A stretch of DNA of 64,000 nt from Deltaproteobacteria bacterium (GTDB taxonomy: Bacteria; Myxococcota_A; UBA9042; DTJE01): the NCBI GenBank assembly GCA_029547805.1, contig JAKPOP010000010.1, forward strand, positions 744,452 through 808,451, given 5' to 3'. Numbering within the stretch: position 1 is the stretch's first letter; each line of letters opens with the position of its first letter. The position numbers were made by a program, and so were the translations under genes. Positions 1 through 9,193 of the stretch are shown one piece after another. A model generated the notes under the pieces. It was not told the origin of the DNA. It worked only from the letters and a program-made list of their open reading frames with translations, and searched no databases.

Positions 1-1389
1 CTTCCCCATCTCCCCTTCCCCCAGCACCCGTTCCTGGCCCCGAACGGCACCAGCAACATGCACAATGACGCCTCGATGTCGGACACCTATGACTGGGAAG
101 GCCCCGAGGGACCCTCCGGCGAGGTGTCGCTGTCCCGGCTGGCCGACGGCATGCACACCTGCACGACCCTGACCTTCGACCGGCAGGGCCGGGTCCTGAC
201 GGTGCGGGCCTCGTTCCTGCAGTACGACCTGCTGGCCCTGGACCCGACGACCCTGGAGGTCCTGGCGGCCTACCCGCTGCCTCCCCGGGACCCCTCGGAC
301 CCCCTGTTCCCCTACGACGACACCTCCGGGGCCGCCTACTTCGTGCTGGACCACCGGGAGCGGGTCATCCTGGCCGATGCCGACAACGCGGTGCAGGTCC
401 TGGCCCTGGCCCCGGCGGGGGACGCCTTCCGGCAGGAGGCCCGATTCGACCTTGGGGAACACGTCGTGCCCATGGAGTGGCCGGCCCGGGACCACGTCCA
501 GATGGCCATCCCCGACTGGCAGGGGTTGCTGTGGTTCACGACCCGCTACGGACGGGTGGGCACGATCCGGGAGTCCGACGGTCGCACCCGGTCCATGGCC
601 CTCGCCGGGGAGGAGATTCAGAACTCCTTTGCCGTGGGGGAGGACGGCGTCTTCATTGTGACAAGCCATGCCCTGTACCGGTTCTCGGCAGGACCCGACG
701 GAACCCCCCGGGCCGACTGGCGAACCCCCTACGATCGGGGATCCGGCCAGAAGCCCGGCAACATCCACTGGGGGTCCGGCACCACGCCGCAGTTGTTCGG
801 GGAGATGGTCGCCATCGCCGACAATGCGGAGCCCCGGATGCAGGTCCTGTTCGTCCGGCGTTCCGACCGGTCCATCGCCTGCCGGGCCCCGGTCTTCCCC
901 GAGGGGCGCAGCACCACCGAGAACGCCCTCATCGGGTGGTACCGGCAGGGTCCCCGGGGCCTGGAGTACTCGGTGATCGTGGACAACAACTACGGCATCG
1001 ACCGCAACGGGATCCTGGGCGAGGGACGCTCCTGGAGCGACCACGAGGGCGGACAGGCCCGGGTGGACCTCCTCCCCGACGGCCAGGGCGGCTTCACCTG
1101 CCCGGTGGTCTGGACCGGCGGGGCCCCGTCCAGTCAGGTCCTGCCGAAACTCTCCCTCCGCAGCGGCCTGCTCTACCTGTACACCTACGAGCGGACGGAG
1201 GACGGGGACTACGACTTCCATGTCACCGCGGTGGACGCCCGGACCGGCACCCCGGTCCAGCGGTGGCCCGCCGGACACGGGCTGGACTTCGCGAACTTCG
1301 GCCAGCCGATGGCCATCTCCCCCGACGGGACGCTGTACCTGGGCACCATGAACGGCCTGCTCCGGCTCTTGAGCCGATCGGGGCCCTGA
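1..1389 (+). CDS. Beta-propeller-like protein, 5'-truncated by the window
   Basis: The reading frame is open from base 1. The codons before the first ATG (position 58) read as plausible protein (…HPFLAPNGTSNMHND…), and no ribosome-binding site precedes position 58, so the true start lies outside the window. The visible 462 codons contain repeated short blocks of the type 'DRQGRVLTVRA', 'DHRERVILAD', 'DWQGLLWFTT' and 'SPDGTLYLGT'. Such a pattern is typical of six- or seven-bladed propellers (SMP-30/PQQ-like). The end 'SPDGTLYLGTMNGLLRL' looks like a closing blade. No catalytic motif is recognised and the substrate is unknown. It ends 58 bases before uvrC. Confidence 0.6.
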   Translation, partial: LPHLPFPQHPFLAPNGTSNMHNDASMSDTYDWEGPEGPSGEVSLSRLADGMHTCTTLTFDRQGRVLTVRASFLQYDLLALDPTTLEVLAAYPLPPRDPSDPLFPYDDTSGAAYFVLDHRERVILADADNAVQVLALAPAGDAFRQEARFDLGEHVVPMEWPARDHVQMAIPDWQGLLWFTTRYGRVGTIRESDGRTRSMALAGEEIQNSFAVGEDGVFIVTSHALYRFSAGPDGTPRADWRTPYDRGSGQKPGNIHWGSGTTPQLFGEMVAIADNAEPRMQVLFVRRSDRSIACRAPVFPEGRSTTENALIGWYRQGPRGLEYSVIVDNNYGIDRNGILGEGRSWSDHEGGQARVDLLPDGQGGFTCPVVWTGGAPSSQVLPKLSLRSGLLYLYTYERTEDGDYDFHVTAVDARTGTPVQRWPAGHGLDFANFGQPMAISPDGTLYLGTMNGLLRLLSRSGP

Positions 1390-1412
1390 TTCCCCGCAGA
1401 CCCCCGACACGG

Positions 1413-1441
1413 TTGACGGGGGATCGGGATCGCCCCAGCAT
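1413..1441 (+). promoter_or_regulatory. Possible promoter of uvrC, leaderless geometry
   Basis: TTGACG (1413-1418) is followed after 17 bp by CAGCAT (1436-1441), a poor -10 that keeps the conserved second A and last T. Seven bases downstream of the -10 is exactly the A of the uvrC ATG (1448). No Shine-Dalgarno sequence lies between. This fits a leaderless transcript but is only an inference from spacing. Confidence 0.35.
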
Positions 1442-1447
1442 TCGGCC

Positions 1448-3370
1448 ATGGCCTGGGACCCCGCTGATATCCAGCGCCTGCTGGAACCCATCCCCTCGGC
1501 GCCGGGGGTGTACCTGATGCGGGACCGCCGGGGGGCCGTGCTCTACGTCGGCAAGGCCGTGAACCTGAAGGCCCGGGTCCGCCAGTACTTCCAGCCCACC
1601 GGGGACCCGCGGCCCTTCGTCAGCCGCCTCTCGGAGGTGCTGGACCGCATCGAGACGGTGGTGACCCGGAACGAGACCGAGGCCCTGATCCTGGAGAACG
1701 AGTGGATCAAGCGCCATCGGCCACCGTTCAACGTGCTGCTCCGGGACGACAAGACCTATCTCTACCTGCGCCTGGGCGGCGACGGCGAGGCGTTCCCGCG
1801 ACTGACCCTGGTGCGCCGGCGGAAGGACGACGGAGCCCGCTATTTCGGACCCTACGCCTCGGCGGCATCGGTCCGCCGGACCCACGCTCTCGTGAACCGC
1901 CATTTCGGCCTGCGGACCTGCGACGACGGGGAGTTCCGGAACCGGTCCCGGCCCTGCCTGGAGCACCAGATGGGACGGTGCCCGGCCCCCTGCGTGGGGG
2001 CCGTGAGCCCCGAGGCCTACCAGGAACGGGTGGACCAGGCGGCCCTCTTCCTCCGGGGCCACGTGGACGAGGTGCAGCAGCGTCTCCAGCAGGCGATGCA
2101 GCGGGCATCGGAGGCCGAGAACTTCGAGGAGGCGGCACGGCTGCGGGACCGGATCCGGGCGATCCAGAGCGCGATGGCCCGACAGGCCGTGGTGCTGCCG
2201 AGCCGGGTGGACGAGGACCTGGTGGGGGTCGCCCGGGAAGGCGAGGCGGTCTCCCTGACCGTCCTGCGGTTCGAGGCGGGGGTGCTGGTGGACCGGGTGC
2301 CGCTGGTGGTGGACCAGGTCCAGGCGCCACTGGAGGACCTGGCCGACAGCATCCTGCTGCAGTACTACGGCCGGGCCCCCGTGCCGGACCTGCTGCGGCT
2401 GCCGCCGGACCTGCGGGTCTCGGCAGAGGCCCTCGGGGAGGTGCTCCGGGCCCGGTCCGGACGGCGCCTGCAGGTCCGGATCGGAGGTCGGGGGCCCGAG
2501 GGAGAGGCCCTGGAGATGGCCCGACAGAACGCCCGGCAACTGCTCGAGGAGCACCTCGCCCGGGAGGAGGTCCGGAACCGGGCGGCCCGGAGGATCCAGG
2601 AACTGCTGGGGCTGCCCCACCCCCCCCGGCGGATCGAGGGGCTGGACCTGTCCACCTTCCAGGGCGGGGAGCCGGTGGGGTCGCTGGTGGCCTTCGTGGA
2701 TGGCCGCCCGGACCGGCGATCCCGGCGGACCTTCGCCGTGCGCGGCGAGGCGGGGCCCGGGGACGTGGGGTTCCTGCGGGAGGTGCTGGCCCGCCGGGTC
2801 CGGCGCAACCGGGAGGAGGGCGTCCCCTGGCCGGACCTGCTGCTGATCGACGGCGGAGAGGCCCAGGTCCGGGCCGCCCTGGAGGTCCTGGCCCGGGAGG
2901 ACGTCCAGGTCGCCGTCGTGGGGCTGGCGAAGGCCCGGGTCACGGACCGGGGCTTCGGCCCGGCGGCCCACTCGGCCGAACGTCTGGTCTTCCCGGAGGG
3001 AGGGGCCCGGCCCGCGGCGGTCCTGGCGGAGGCCCCGGCCCTGACGACCGTGGCCCCACCCCAGAACGACCCGGGACTGCACCTGCTGATGCGGGTCCGG
3101 GACGAGGCCCACCGGGTCGCGGTGTCCTTTCACCGCCAGCGCCGGGCCCGCCGGGAGCGGGCCTCGGTGCTGGACGACCTCCCGGGACTGGGGAAGGCCC
3201 GCCGCACGGCGGTGCTGCGGCACTTCGGGTCGGTCGCCCGCCTCCGGGCGGCTTCGCTGGAGGAGATCCGGAAGGTCCCGGGCCTGCCTGCCCCGGTGGC
3301 CGAGGCCCTGCACGATCGCCTCCACGGGGAGGACCTCCCGCCGGTGCCCGATCGTCACCGAGCCGGGTGA
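1448..3370 (+). CDS. uvrC: UvrABC excinuclease subunit C
   Basis: This is the endonuclease of nucleotide excision repair, which makes the two incisions around a lesion bound by UvrB. Its 640 residues have all family domains in order. The N-terminal GIY-YIG nuclease (APGVYLM…LYVGKA, about residues 18-40) includes the conserved E of TEALILEN. A UVR helical hairpin for UvrB contact lies near 210-240 (ENFEEAARLRDRI). The RNase H-like nuclease follows (RIEGLDLS, LLIDGGEAQV, DEAHRVAVSFHRQRR), and a tandem helix-hairpin-helix tail ends the protein (LPGLGKARRTAVLRHFGS). The ATG at 1448 gives the usual N-terminus. The gene stands alone on the plus strand and converges on the HD-GYP gene 22 bases beyond. 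Confidence 0.96.
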   Translation: MAWDPADIQRLLEPIPSAPGVYLMRDRRGAVLYVGKAVNLKARVRQYFQPTGDPRPFVSRLSEVLDRIETVVTRNETEALILENEWIKRHRPPFNVLLRDDKTYLYLRLGGDGEAFPRLTLVRRRKDDGARYFGPYASAASVRRTHALVNRHFGLRTCDDGEFRNRSRPCLEHQMGRCPAPCVGAVSPEAYQERVDQAALFLRGHVDEVQQRLQQAMQRASEAENFEEAARLRDRIRAIQSAMARQAVVLPSRVDEDLVGVAREGEAVSLTVLRFEAGVLVDRVPLVVDQVQAPLEDLADSILLQYYGRAPVPDLLRLPPDLRVSAEALGEVLRARSGRRLQVRIGGRGPEGEALEMARQNARQLLEEHLAREEVRNRAARRIQELLGLPHPPRRIEGLDLSTFQGGEPVGSLVAFVDGRPDRRSRRTFAVRGEAGPGDVGFLREVLARRVRRNREEGVPWPDLLLIDGGEAQVRAALEVLAREDVQVAVVGLAKARVTDRGFGPAAHSAERLVFPEGGARPAAVLAEAPALTTVAPPQNDPGLHLLMRVRDEAHRVAVSFHRQRRARRERASVLDDLPGLGKARRTAVLRHFGSVARLRAASLEEIRKVPGLPAPVAEALHDRLHGEDLPPVPDRHRAG

Positions 3371-3392
3371 CCCGGGGCACGGCCCGGGCGCC

Positions 3393-4631
3393 TCAGGCCA
3401 CCAGCCGCGACGCCGGCCGGGTGGCCGCCTCCAGGCAGTCCTCGGGGTCCCGGTGCACCAGGGCGACCACGTCCCCGTCCAGTTTGCCCGAGGCCACCAT
3501 CCGGTCCATCGTCTCGAGGATCCGGGACAGGGGCATGCGCTGGCGGTAGGGCCGATCCTGGGCCAGGGCCTGGAAGACGTCGGCGACCGCGACGATGCGA
3601 GCCTCCGGGGAGAAGTCCGCCCCGCCCACCCCGAAGGGATAGCCACCCCCCTTCACCCACTCGTGGTGATGGGCCGCCCAGCGGGCGATCTCCTCGAACC
3701 CTTCAATCCGACAGAGAATCTGGTAGGTGTCGAAGGCATGCCGGGTGATGCGGACCCGCTCGGGGCCGTCCAGGTCCGCCGGCTTGTCCAGCACCCGGTC
3801 GGGCACGCGCAATTTGCCGATGTCATGGAGCAGGCCCGCCACCTCGATGGAGCCCCGCCGTTCCGGGTCCGTTCCCGCCTGGGCCGCCAGCCTCCCGGCC
3901 AGGGCCGCCACCCCCAGGCTGTGCTCCGCAGTGAAGGGGCTCTTGGCGTCCACGATGGCCGCAAACATCGCCCCGAGGCTCCGGAGATCCTCCAGGGACA
4001 GGTCCCGGGCGTCGGGCTGACGGGCACGACGCCCCAGCCAGGGACCCAGGGCCCGGGGTTCCATCATGAGCCAGAACTCCTCCGGGGCCGAGATCTGCAG
4101 AAAGGCGTCCACCGCATCGCCCCGGAAGCGGGTGCCCCGGTTCTCGGCGACGACCGACCGGATGTCCTGGCGGGCCAGCAGGATGTCCCCGCCGGCGTGG
4201 GTCGCCGCCAGCACGTCCACCCGGTCCGCCAGGTAGATCAGGTTGGCCAGCAGGCGGACCTGGTCCGGGAGGTCCTGCTGATCGAGCCGGTCCGCGTGAG
4301 CATGATGCCAGCGGATCAAAGGGGCCAGGACGGCCAGCGGCTCGAAGGACGCCGCTCGCTGTGCCCCCCGGATGCAGTGGTCCTCCTCCCCGTCCCAGTC
4401 CAGCGACCCCGACAGGGAGCGATGCTCCCGGGTGGACGAGACGCCGCAGTCATGGAAGAGCCCCCCATGGAGGAGGGCCTCCAGGTCCGGTCGCGGGAGT
4501 CCAAGGGTCTCGGCGATGCGGACCGCCATGTAGGCCACCCGCTTGCCGTGGGCCACGTCGTCCACTCCCACCAGGTCCAGCGCATCGGAGAGGACATAGA
4601 CCACCTGCCTCAGATCGAGCCGCAGTCCCAT
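3393..4631 (-). CDS. Double-HD domain protein with C-terminal HD-GYP motif
   Basis: This is probably a cyclic-di-nucleotide phosphodiesterase or sensor. The N-terminal half carries an HD-like module (VAHGKRVAYM, LLHGGLFHDCG, IRWHHAHADRLD). The C-terminal half carries a full HD-GYP module: EHSLG, LLHDIGKLRVPDRVLDKP, ARWAAHHHEWVKGGGYPFG and ARIVAVADVFQALAQDRPYR. The GYP signature therefore reads GGGYP. HD-GYP enzymes degrade c-di-GMP or cGAMP-type molecules with a bi- or tri-metal centre. No membrane segment or receiver domain is seen, so it is likely cytoplasmic. I chose the ATG at 4631 because GGGGG-A precedes it. An in-frame ATG at 4709 lacks a ribosome-binding site, although a TATTCT -10-like box lies just upstream of it. 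Confidence 0.85.
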   Translation of the reverse strand: MGLRLDLRQVVYVLSDALDLVGVDDVAHGKRVAYMAVRIAETLGLPRPDLEALLHGGLFHDCGVSSTREHRSLSGSLDWDGEEDHCIRGAQRAASFEPLAVLAPLIRWHHAHADRLDQQDLPDQVRLLANLIYLADRVDVLAATHAGGDILLARQDIRSVVAENRGTRFRGDAVDAFLQISAPEEFWLMMEPRALGPWLGRRARQPDARDLSLEDLRSLGAMFAAIVDAKSPFTAEHSLGVAALAGRLAAQAGTDPERRGSIEVAGLLHDIGKLRVPDRVLDKPADLDGPERVRITRHAFDTYQILCRIEGFEEIARWAAHHHEWVKGGGYPFGVGGADFSPEARIVAVADVFQALAQDRPYRQRMPLSRILETMDRMVASGKLDGDVVALVHRDPEDCLEAATRPASRLVA

Positions 4632-4747
4632 GGGGTCCCCCTGCCAGAGGCCTGCACGAAGCCCTTCTCCAGTGCCGGCCGCACCAGAGAAGCCTCCGTT
4701 CTCGGTCATCGATGAGGACAGAATACCACGGCCGGCGGATGTCCGTC

Positions 4748-7063
4748 TCAGAAGAGCGCCGACGAGACGTCGCGCCGGCGAGCGCCCCCGCCGTCATCCC
4801 ACCACGAGGCCAGTCGGGCCAGCAGGTCCTCCAGGTAGAGGCGTTCCCCCTCGTAGCGCACCCCGGACAGGGCCTCGCCCAGGGCCCCCCGGGCCAGGGC
4901 CAGGTCCCCCGCACCAAGGGCCGCGACACCGAGGGTCTTCCAGTACTCGGCCTGGAAGGGGTCCGGGTCCCCGGGAACCAGGGGCCCCGGGAGACCCAGA
5001 ACTCGGGCACAGACCAGGTGATCGACCGCCTCGGAGAACCGCCCCTCTGCCAGGGCCCGGCGCCCGGCGAGCCACCGGACCAGGCCGTCGTCGGGCGCCT
5101 CGAGGAGGGCCTCGGCCAGGCCCGCCTCGGCCCCGGGAAGTCCCGCCAGCAGCCCCAGCACGCCCCGACGGGCCCCCGGTGGCAGGTCCAGGGCGTGGGC
5201 CCGGGCCGCCAGGGCCCGGGACTCGGCGGCCTGAGGGGGAATGCCCAGGGCCACGGCGACCCAGGTCTCCCGGGCCGCTCCCAGGGCCGCTGTCGTCTCA
5301 TCCGCCATCGCCTCGAGGTCCGCCAGGGCCATGCGATTCCCTGGGGAGAGGCTCTCGGAATCGGACTCCAGCAACGTCCGGGCCTCCTGGATCGCCCCCT
5401 GGGCCGCCCGGAACCGGGCCAGAGTCCGGATGAGGCCCCGGGACTCCGGGTCATACCGCAGGGCCTGCCGAAGACACGCCTCGGCCTGCCCCAGGTCCCC
5501 CGTCTCCAGGGCCTCCCCGGCCTGTTGCTGGAGTCGCGCGACGTCCACCGCGCAGCGATACCCCAGGACCCCGGGTCCCCCGAAGCGCCCCGAGGCCCGA
5601 TCGATCAGCAGGCGGTCCACGGCCGGAGCCACCTGATCCAGGGAATCCTGCCACTGCACCTGGAGGTCCTCCAGGGACGCGCCGGTGGCCTCCCGGAAGG
5701 AGGCCCCCCGGGCGATCTCCCGGATGGCAGAGGTCCCGAACTCTTCCGCCACGAAGCGGAGGAAGGACCCGGCCAGCGTGTAGGCCCGGGCCGGGGCTGC
5801 CGCCAGGAAGGACCAGGGCCCGAACAGGGCCTCGATGTCCACCGGGACCCCTGCCAGCCGCATCGCCCGGGCCCACTCGTGAGAGGAGGGCCCGTCGTCC
5901 TCGAAGGCCACCGCCTCCGCGAGCCCCTCCACCCGGGCCATGTCCGGGATGAGCCCCCACCGGAGGGGAACCCGGAGGGGGCCCGGGGCCAGGCGGCCCG
6001 CCACCACGTGGGCGATCTCGTGGCCGATCACCGGGTCCAGGGGCAGCGTCCCCCCCAGATGCACGGCGTCCTGCCAGGGCTTCGCGATCTCCACCCGGCG
6101 GGCCCCGAGCCACCGGGCCTTCTGGGCGTCGTCCCGGTACCGGAACAGGGTGATCGGCGGCCCCGGCGGCAGGTCGAAGAAGGCCTCGGCCTTGCGGAGA
6201 TGGAATTCGCAGTCCCGGAGGATCCCCCGGGCCAGGACCGGGTCCAGGGACCCGTCATGGCGCAGCCGACATCGCCCGGCGACCTCCTCGCGGAACAGCA
6301 CCCGCTCCAGGTCCTGTCGCGTCACCCGGAAGCCCCAGGAGCCCCCCCGGGTACCGAGGCCCAGGGCAGCCCCCAGCAGCACGGTGGCTGCCACCGCAAG
6401 CCTTCGCCGTCCCCCCCGATCGCCAAAGAGGGCTCCCCCGGCCAGCAGCAGGCCGGCGGCCCCGGCCAGGCAGACCAGCCGGTAGGCCAGGTCGGCGGCG
6501 GTCACCTCCAGGGACACGTCGTAGATGGCCCCGGGGTATCGTCCCAGGAACGGGGCATGGAAGAAGATGGCCGGCCCCCGGTAGAGGTCCACCGCGGCCG
6601 GCAGGAAGGACAGCACGAACACGACCACCCAGATCGCCGAGGCCCGTCGGGGCCCTCGACCGACCCGACCGCACCAGAGGCCCACCGGGAGGGCCGTGAG
6701 CGCCGAGGCCACCGGCCAGACCAGATAGAACCGGAGGCCCTGTCCCAGGTCGCAGGGACCGGCGAAGGCCCCCGAGACCAGACCACCGGCCAGCGGGATC
6801 AGGGCCAGCAGGCCCGCCTGGGTCGTGGCCCTCCGGGCAGCGGACCACCAGTCCCGGTCCGCCAGCGCCGCGGTGGCCGCCAGGGACCCGGTGGCCATCG
6901 CCAGCAGCGGAGACACCGCCAGGGACAGGTGGAAGGACAGGACGTCGAAGCCCGGGACCCGGGTCAGCAGTCCCGTGAAGACCGCCAGCACCAGACCCCA
7001 GAAGGCCGCGGGCCCCCGCCACCAGGGCCGGGTCCGACCATCTCCCCGCCCCGGGTCCCTCAT
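4748..7063 (-). CDS. Membrane-anchored gluzincin-type metallopeptidase with helical-repeat C-terminus
   Basis: The 771-residue protein has about five hydrophobic segments between residues 20 and 240, then a soluble domain. The HEIAH motif (348-352) is followed by VEGLAEAVA (about 378-386), the HEXXH…E arrangement of the Peptidase_MA group. The rest (about 500-770) is Ala/Leu-rich with repeated 'EALETGDLGQAEACLRQALRYDP'-type blocks, which look like TPRs. The start ATG (7063) overlaps the stop of the upstream glycosyltransferase gene as ATGA, so the two are probably translationally coupled. The substrate is unknown. Its operon position with a GT-C enzyme and a radical SAM enzyme suggests processing of a modified surface product (inference). 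Confidence 0.75.
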   Translation of the reverse strand: MRDPGRGDGRTRPWWRGPAAFWGLVLAVFTGLLTRVPGFDVLSFHLSLAVSPLLAMATGSLAATAALADRDWWSAARRATTQAGLLALIPLAGGLVSGAFAGPCDLGQGLRFYLVWPVASALTALPVGLWCGRVGRGPRRASAIWVVVFVLSFLPAAVDLYRGPAIFFHAPFLGRYPGAIYDVSLEVTAADLAYRLVCLAGAAGLLLAGGALFGDRGGRRRLAVAATVLLGAALGLGTRGGSWGFRVTRQDLERVLFREEVAGRCRLRHDGSLDPVLARGILRDCEFHLRKAEAFFDLPPGPPITLFRYRDDAQKARWLGARRVEIAKPWQDAVHLGGTLPLDPVIGHEIAHVVAGRLAPGPLRVPLRWGLIPDMARVEGLAEAVAFEDDGPSSHEWARAMRLAGVPVDIEALFGPWSFLAAAPARAYTLAGSFLRFVAEEFGTSAIREIARGASFREATGASLEDLQVQWQDSLDQVAPAVDRLLIDRASGRFGGPGVLGYRCAVDVARLQQQAGEALETGDLGQAEACLRQALRYDPESRGLIRTLARFRAAQGAIQEARTLLESDSESLSPGNRMALADLEAMADETTAALGAARETWVAVALGIPPQAAESRALAARAHALDLPPGARRGVLGLLAGLPGAEAGLAEALLEAPDDGLVRWLAGRRALAEGRFSEAVDHLVCARVLGLPGPLVPGDPDPFQAEYWKTLGVAALGAGDLALARGALGEALSGVRYEGERLYLEDLLARLASWWDDGGGARRRDVSSALF

Positions 7064-9186
7064 GGTCCGCCCTCCCGGGGCACCCACAGGCGGAACTCCA
7101 GCCCCCCCTGCTGGATCCAGTCGACCAGGAGCCATCCGTCCCCCGGCGGCGTCGGGACCGCCGTGACCTCCCCGATCGTGACCCAGGGGCGATCCCGGAC
7201 CGAGTCCAGCCCCCCCGCCCGGACATCCCGCCACTGGACGTGGAGGCCGGTGTCCCGGAACAGCATGGCCGCCGCCTCCCGGCCGACCTGCATGGCGGCC
7301 CCTCGTTGATCCAGCACCGGTCCCACGACGTCCATCGGAAGCCCCGACACAAAGAGGCGATCTCGGACCTCCGGCCGGGACCGGACCCACGCCACCGCCG
7401 CCCCGTAGGGGTCGCTCCGGACCACGCCCCGTCCCCAGCCCGCCATGGGCGGCTGACCCAGGGACGGGACCCAGGCCAGGAAGGCCGCCAGGGGCAGCGC
7501 CGCCAGGGCCTGGAACCGCGGGGCCATCCGGTCGGGCATCACGATGGGAAGCCAGGCGAATGCCAGCACTGCGGCCCCCGGGAGCAGGAACTGGAGGTAA
7601 TGCTCGTAGCGGGTCTGCACGACCGACAGCACGGCGACGGGAAGGGCACCCAGCAGCAGCGGGAAGAGAAGCCGGGGTTCCCGGCGACGAACGGCCGCCG
7701 CCAGAAAGGCCAGGCCCCCGGCCAGCATGGCCCCTCGCAGGTCCCGGCCCCGGAACAGGTCCCAGTAGAAGGCCGGAGAGAGGGCCCGGGAGTCCGCCGG
7801 GCGCATCCAGTCATTGTTGGGGTCGAAGACCCGCAACTCCTGGACCCGGTAGTGCCAGAAGTGGAGGTAGTTCGGCAGGTCCCAGGGCAGGCGCGGATTG
7901 GTGGCCAGGAACCCGGCGACGACCCAGAGCCCCCAGCGCAGCGAGAGGCGGACCTTGTCCGACAGGGGCCCCGGGACCAGCCAGAAGACCAGCAGCGCCA
8001 GTGGGGCGAAGAGGGCCGACAGGTAGTGGGTGCCGACGGCGGCACCCATGCAGATCCCCGAGAGGGCGACCCTCCGGGGACCGGCCTCCCGTGCCTCCCA
8101 CCAGGCAATCTCGATGGCCAGCACGGTCAGCAGGATGCCCAGGGGATAGGGCGACAGGGTGCTCGGATAGAGCTGCTCCCCCCGGACCACGACCAGGGCC
8201 GCCAGCAGACCCGTCCACCAGGCCCCTCCAAAGCGGGTCGCCAGGCGCCAGACGACCGCGACGACCCCCAGCCAGCAGACGATGGAGAGGCCCCGGGCCA
8301 TCAGAATGGCGTCGAAGGGCCGGCGGATCGCCAGGTCCAGCGAGGCGTCCAGCAGGCCCTGCCCCGTGATCACCACGTGGACCAGGGTCCGGAACCCGTT
8401 CAGGGCGGCCAGCACCTCGAAGTAGAGGGCCGGGTGGGGGTACTGGCCCTGGTTCAAGGCGCTCCAGGTCGCCGTCAGCACGTAGGACTGGTTGATCCAC
8501 TCGTCCCCCGACCGGAGCGTCGCCGTCAGGGCCTCCCCCAGCAGGACCAGCCCGGCGCCCCCCAGGAGCACCAGCAACACCCAGCCATGGTCCCATGCCC
8601 ACACGCGCCGGACCGCCCGAGGCAGGCCCCCGATCAGGATCGCCACCAGGGCCAGGCCCAGCAGCGCCACGAGGGCCAGGGAGGCCTCGGGGCCCAGGTT
8701 CCAGGGTTCGCCGGTGGGCCGTCCTGCCCCGACACGGCCCACCTGGGGGCCTTCCCCTGTCGAGGGAGGAGGGCCGGCCTTCACGAACCGGAGAGCCCCC
8801 CCCACCGACCGGATCCCCTCCTGCACCTGTTCGATGCAGGGGACCGGGCACGTCGGGGAATGGGTCATGTCCACCGTCGCCCCGGGCCGCCGGGCCATCC
8901 CGTCTTCCACCGGCTCCCCGGGAGCCACCAGCACCACCCGGCAGTCCCCATCCCCTCCCGGGTCCAGCAGGGCCTCGACCACGCCGCCCCGGATCGCGAT
9001 GCCCTGGACCCGGCAGTCCCGGACCGCCCGGAAGATGTCCCGGATCACCGGCTCCATCTGCGGTTCCAGCACGGCGGCACCGGACTCCCCGACGGGGGGC
9101 CGCGCCCCGGCCGGGCCTGGCACCAGCAGCACCAGGACCAGGGTCAGCCACAGGGTCCGGCGCGGGGAACGACCCGGCGGAGTCAT
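7060..9186 (-). CDS. GT-C superfamily membrane glycosyltransferase (PMT/ArnT-like)
   Basis: The 708-residue integral membrane protein begins with a signal-like hydrophobic stretch (LWLTLVLVLLVPG). It then has a soluble segment with Cys residues (HSPTCPVPC, about 130). A long multi-span region follows that includes LRSGDEWINQSY and GTHYLSALFAPLALLVFW. The order of an extracytoplasmic acidic loop after the first spans followed by about ten membrane helices is that of the dolichyl-phosphate-mannosyltransferase/ArnT group, which move sugars from polyprenyl carriers. The ATG at 9186 is used because it lies just after the stop of the radical SAM gene (9194); no strong ribosome-binding site is visible. 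The stop overlaps the start of the metallopeptidase gene. The donor and acceptor are unknown. Confidence 0.72.
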   Translation of the reverse strand: MTPPGRSPRRTLWLTLVLVLLVPGPAGARPPVGESGAAVLEPQMEPVIRDIFRAVRDCRVQGIAIRGGVVEALLDPGGDGDCRVVLVAPGEPVEDGMARRPGATVDMTHSPTCPVPCIEQVQEGIRSVGGALRFVKAGPPPSTGEGPQVGRVGAGRPTGEPWNLGPEASLALVALLGLALVAILIGGLPRAVRRVWAWDHGWVLLVLLGGAGLVLLGEALTATLRSGDEWINQSYVLTATWSALNQGQYPHPALYFEVLAALNGFRTLVHVVITGQGLLDASLDLAIRRPFDAILMARGLSIVCWLGVVAVVWRLATRFGGAWWTGLLAALVVVRGEQLYPSTLSPYPLGILLTVLAIEIAWWEAREAGPRRVALSGICMGAAVGTHYLSALFAPLALLVFWLVPGPLSDKVRLSLRWGLWVVAGFLATNPRLPWDLPNYLHFWHYRVQELRVFDPNNDWMRPADSRALSPAFYWDLFRGRDLRGAMLAGGLAFLAAAVRRREPRLLFPLLLGALPVAVLSVVQTRYEHYLQFLLPGAAVLAFAWLPIVMPDRMAPRFQALAALPLAAFLAWVPSLGQPPMAGWGRGVVRSDPYGAAVAWVRSRPEVRDRLFVSGLPMDVVGPVLDQRGAAMQVGREAAAMLFRDTGLHVQWRDVRAGGLDSVRDRPWVTIGEVTAVPTPPGDGWLLVDWIQQGGLEFRLWVPREGGP

Positions 9187-9193
9187 GGGATGC

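Noticed and set aside
1223-3646. 807-codon open frame antisense to uvrC
   Set aside because: It is a shadow of uvrC and extends into two other genes; no motifs and no ribosome-binding site.
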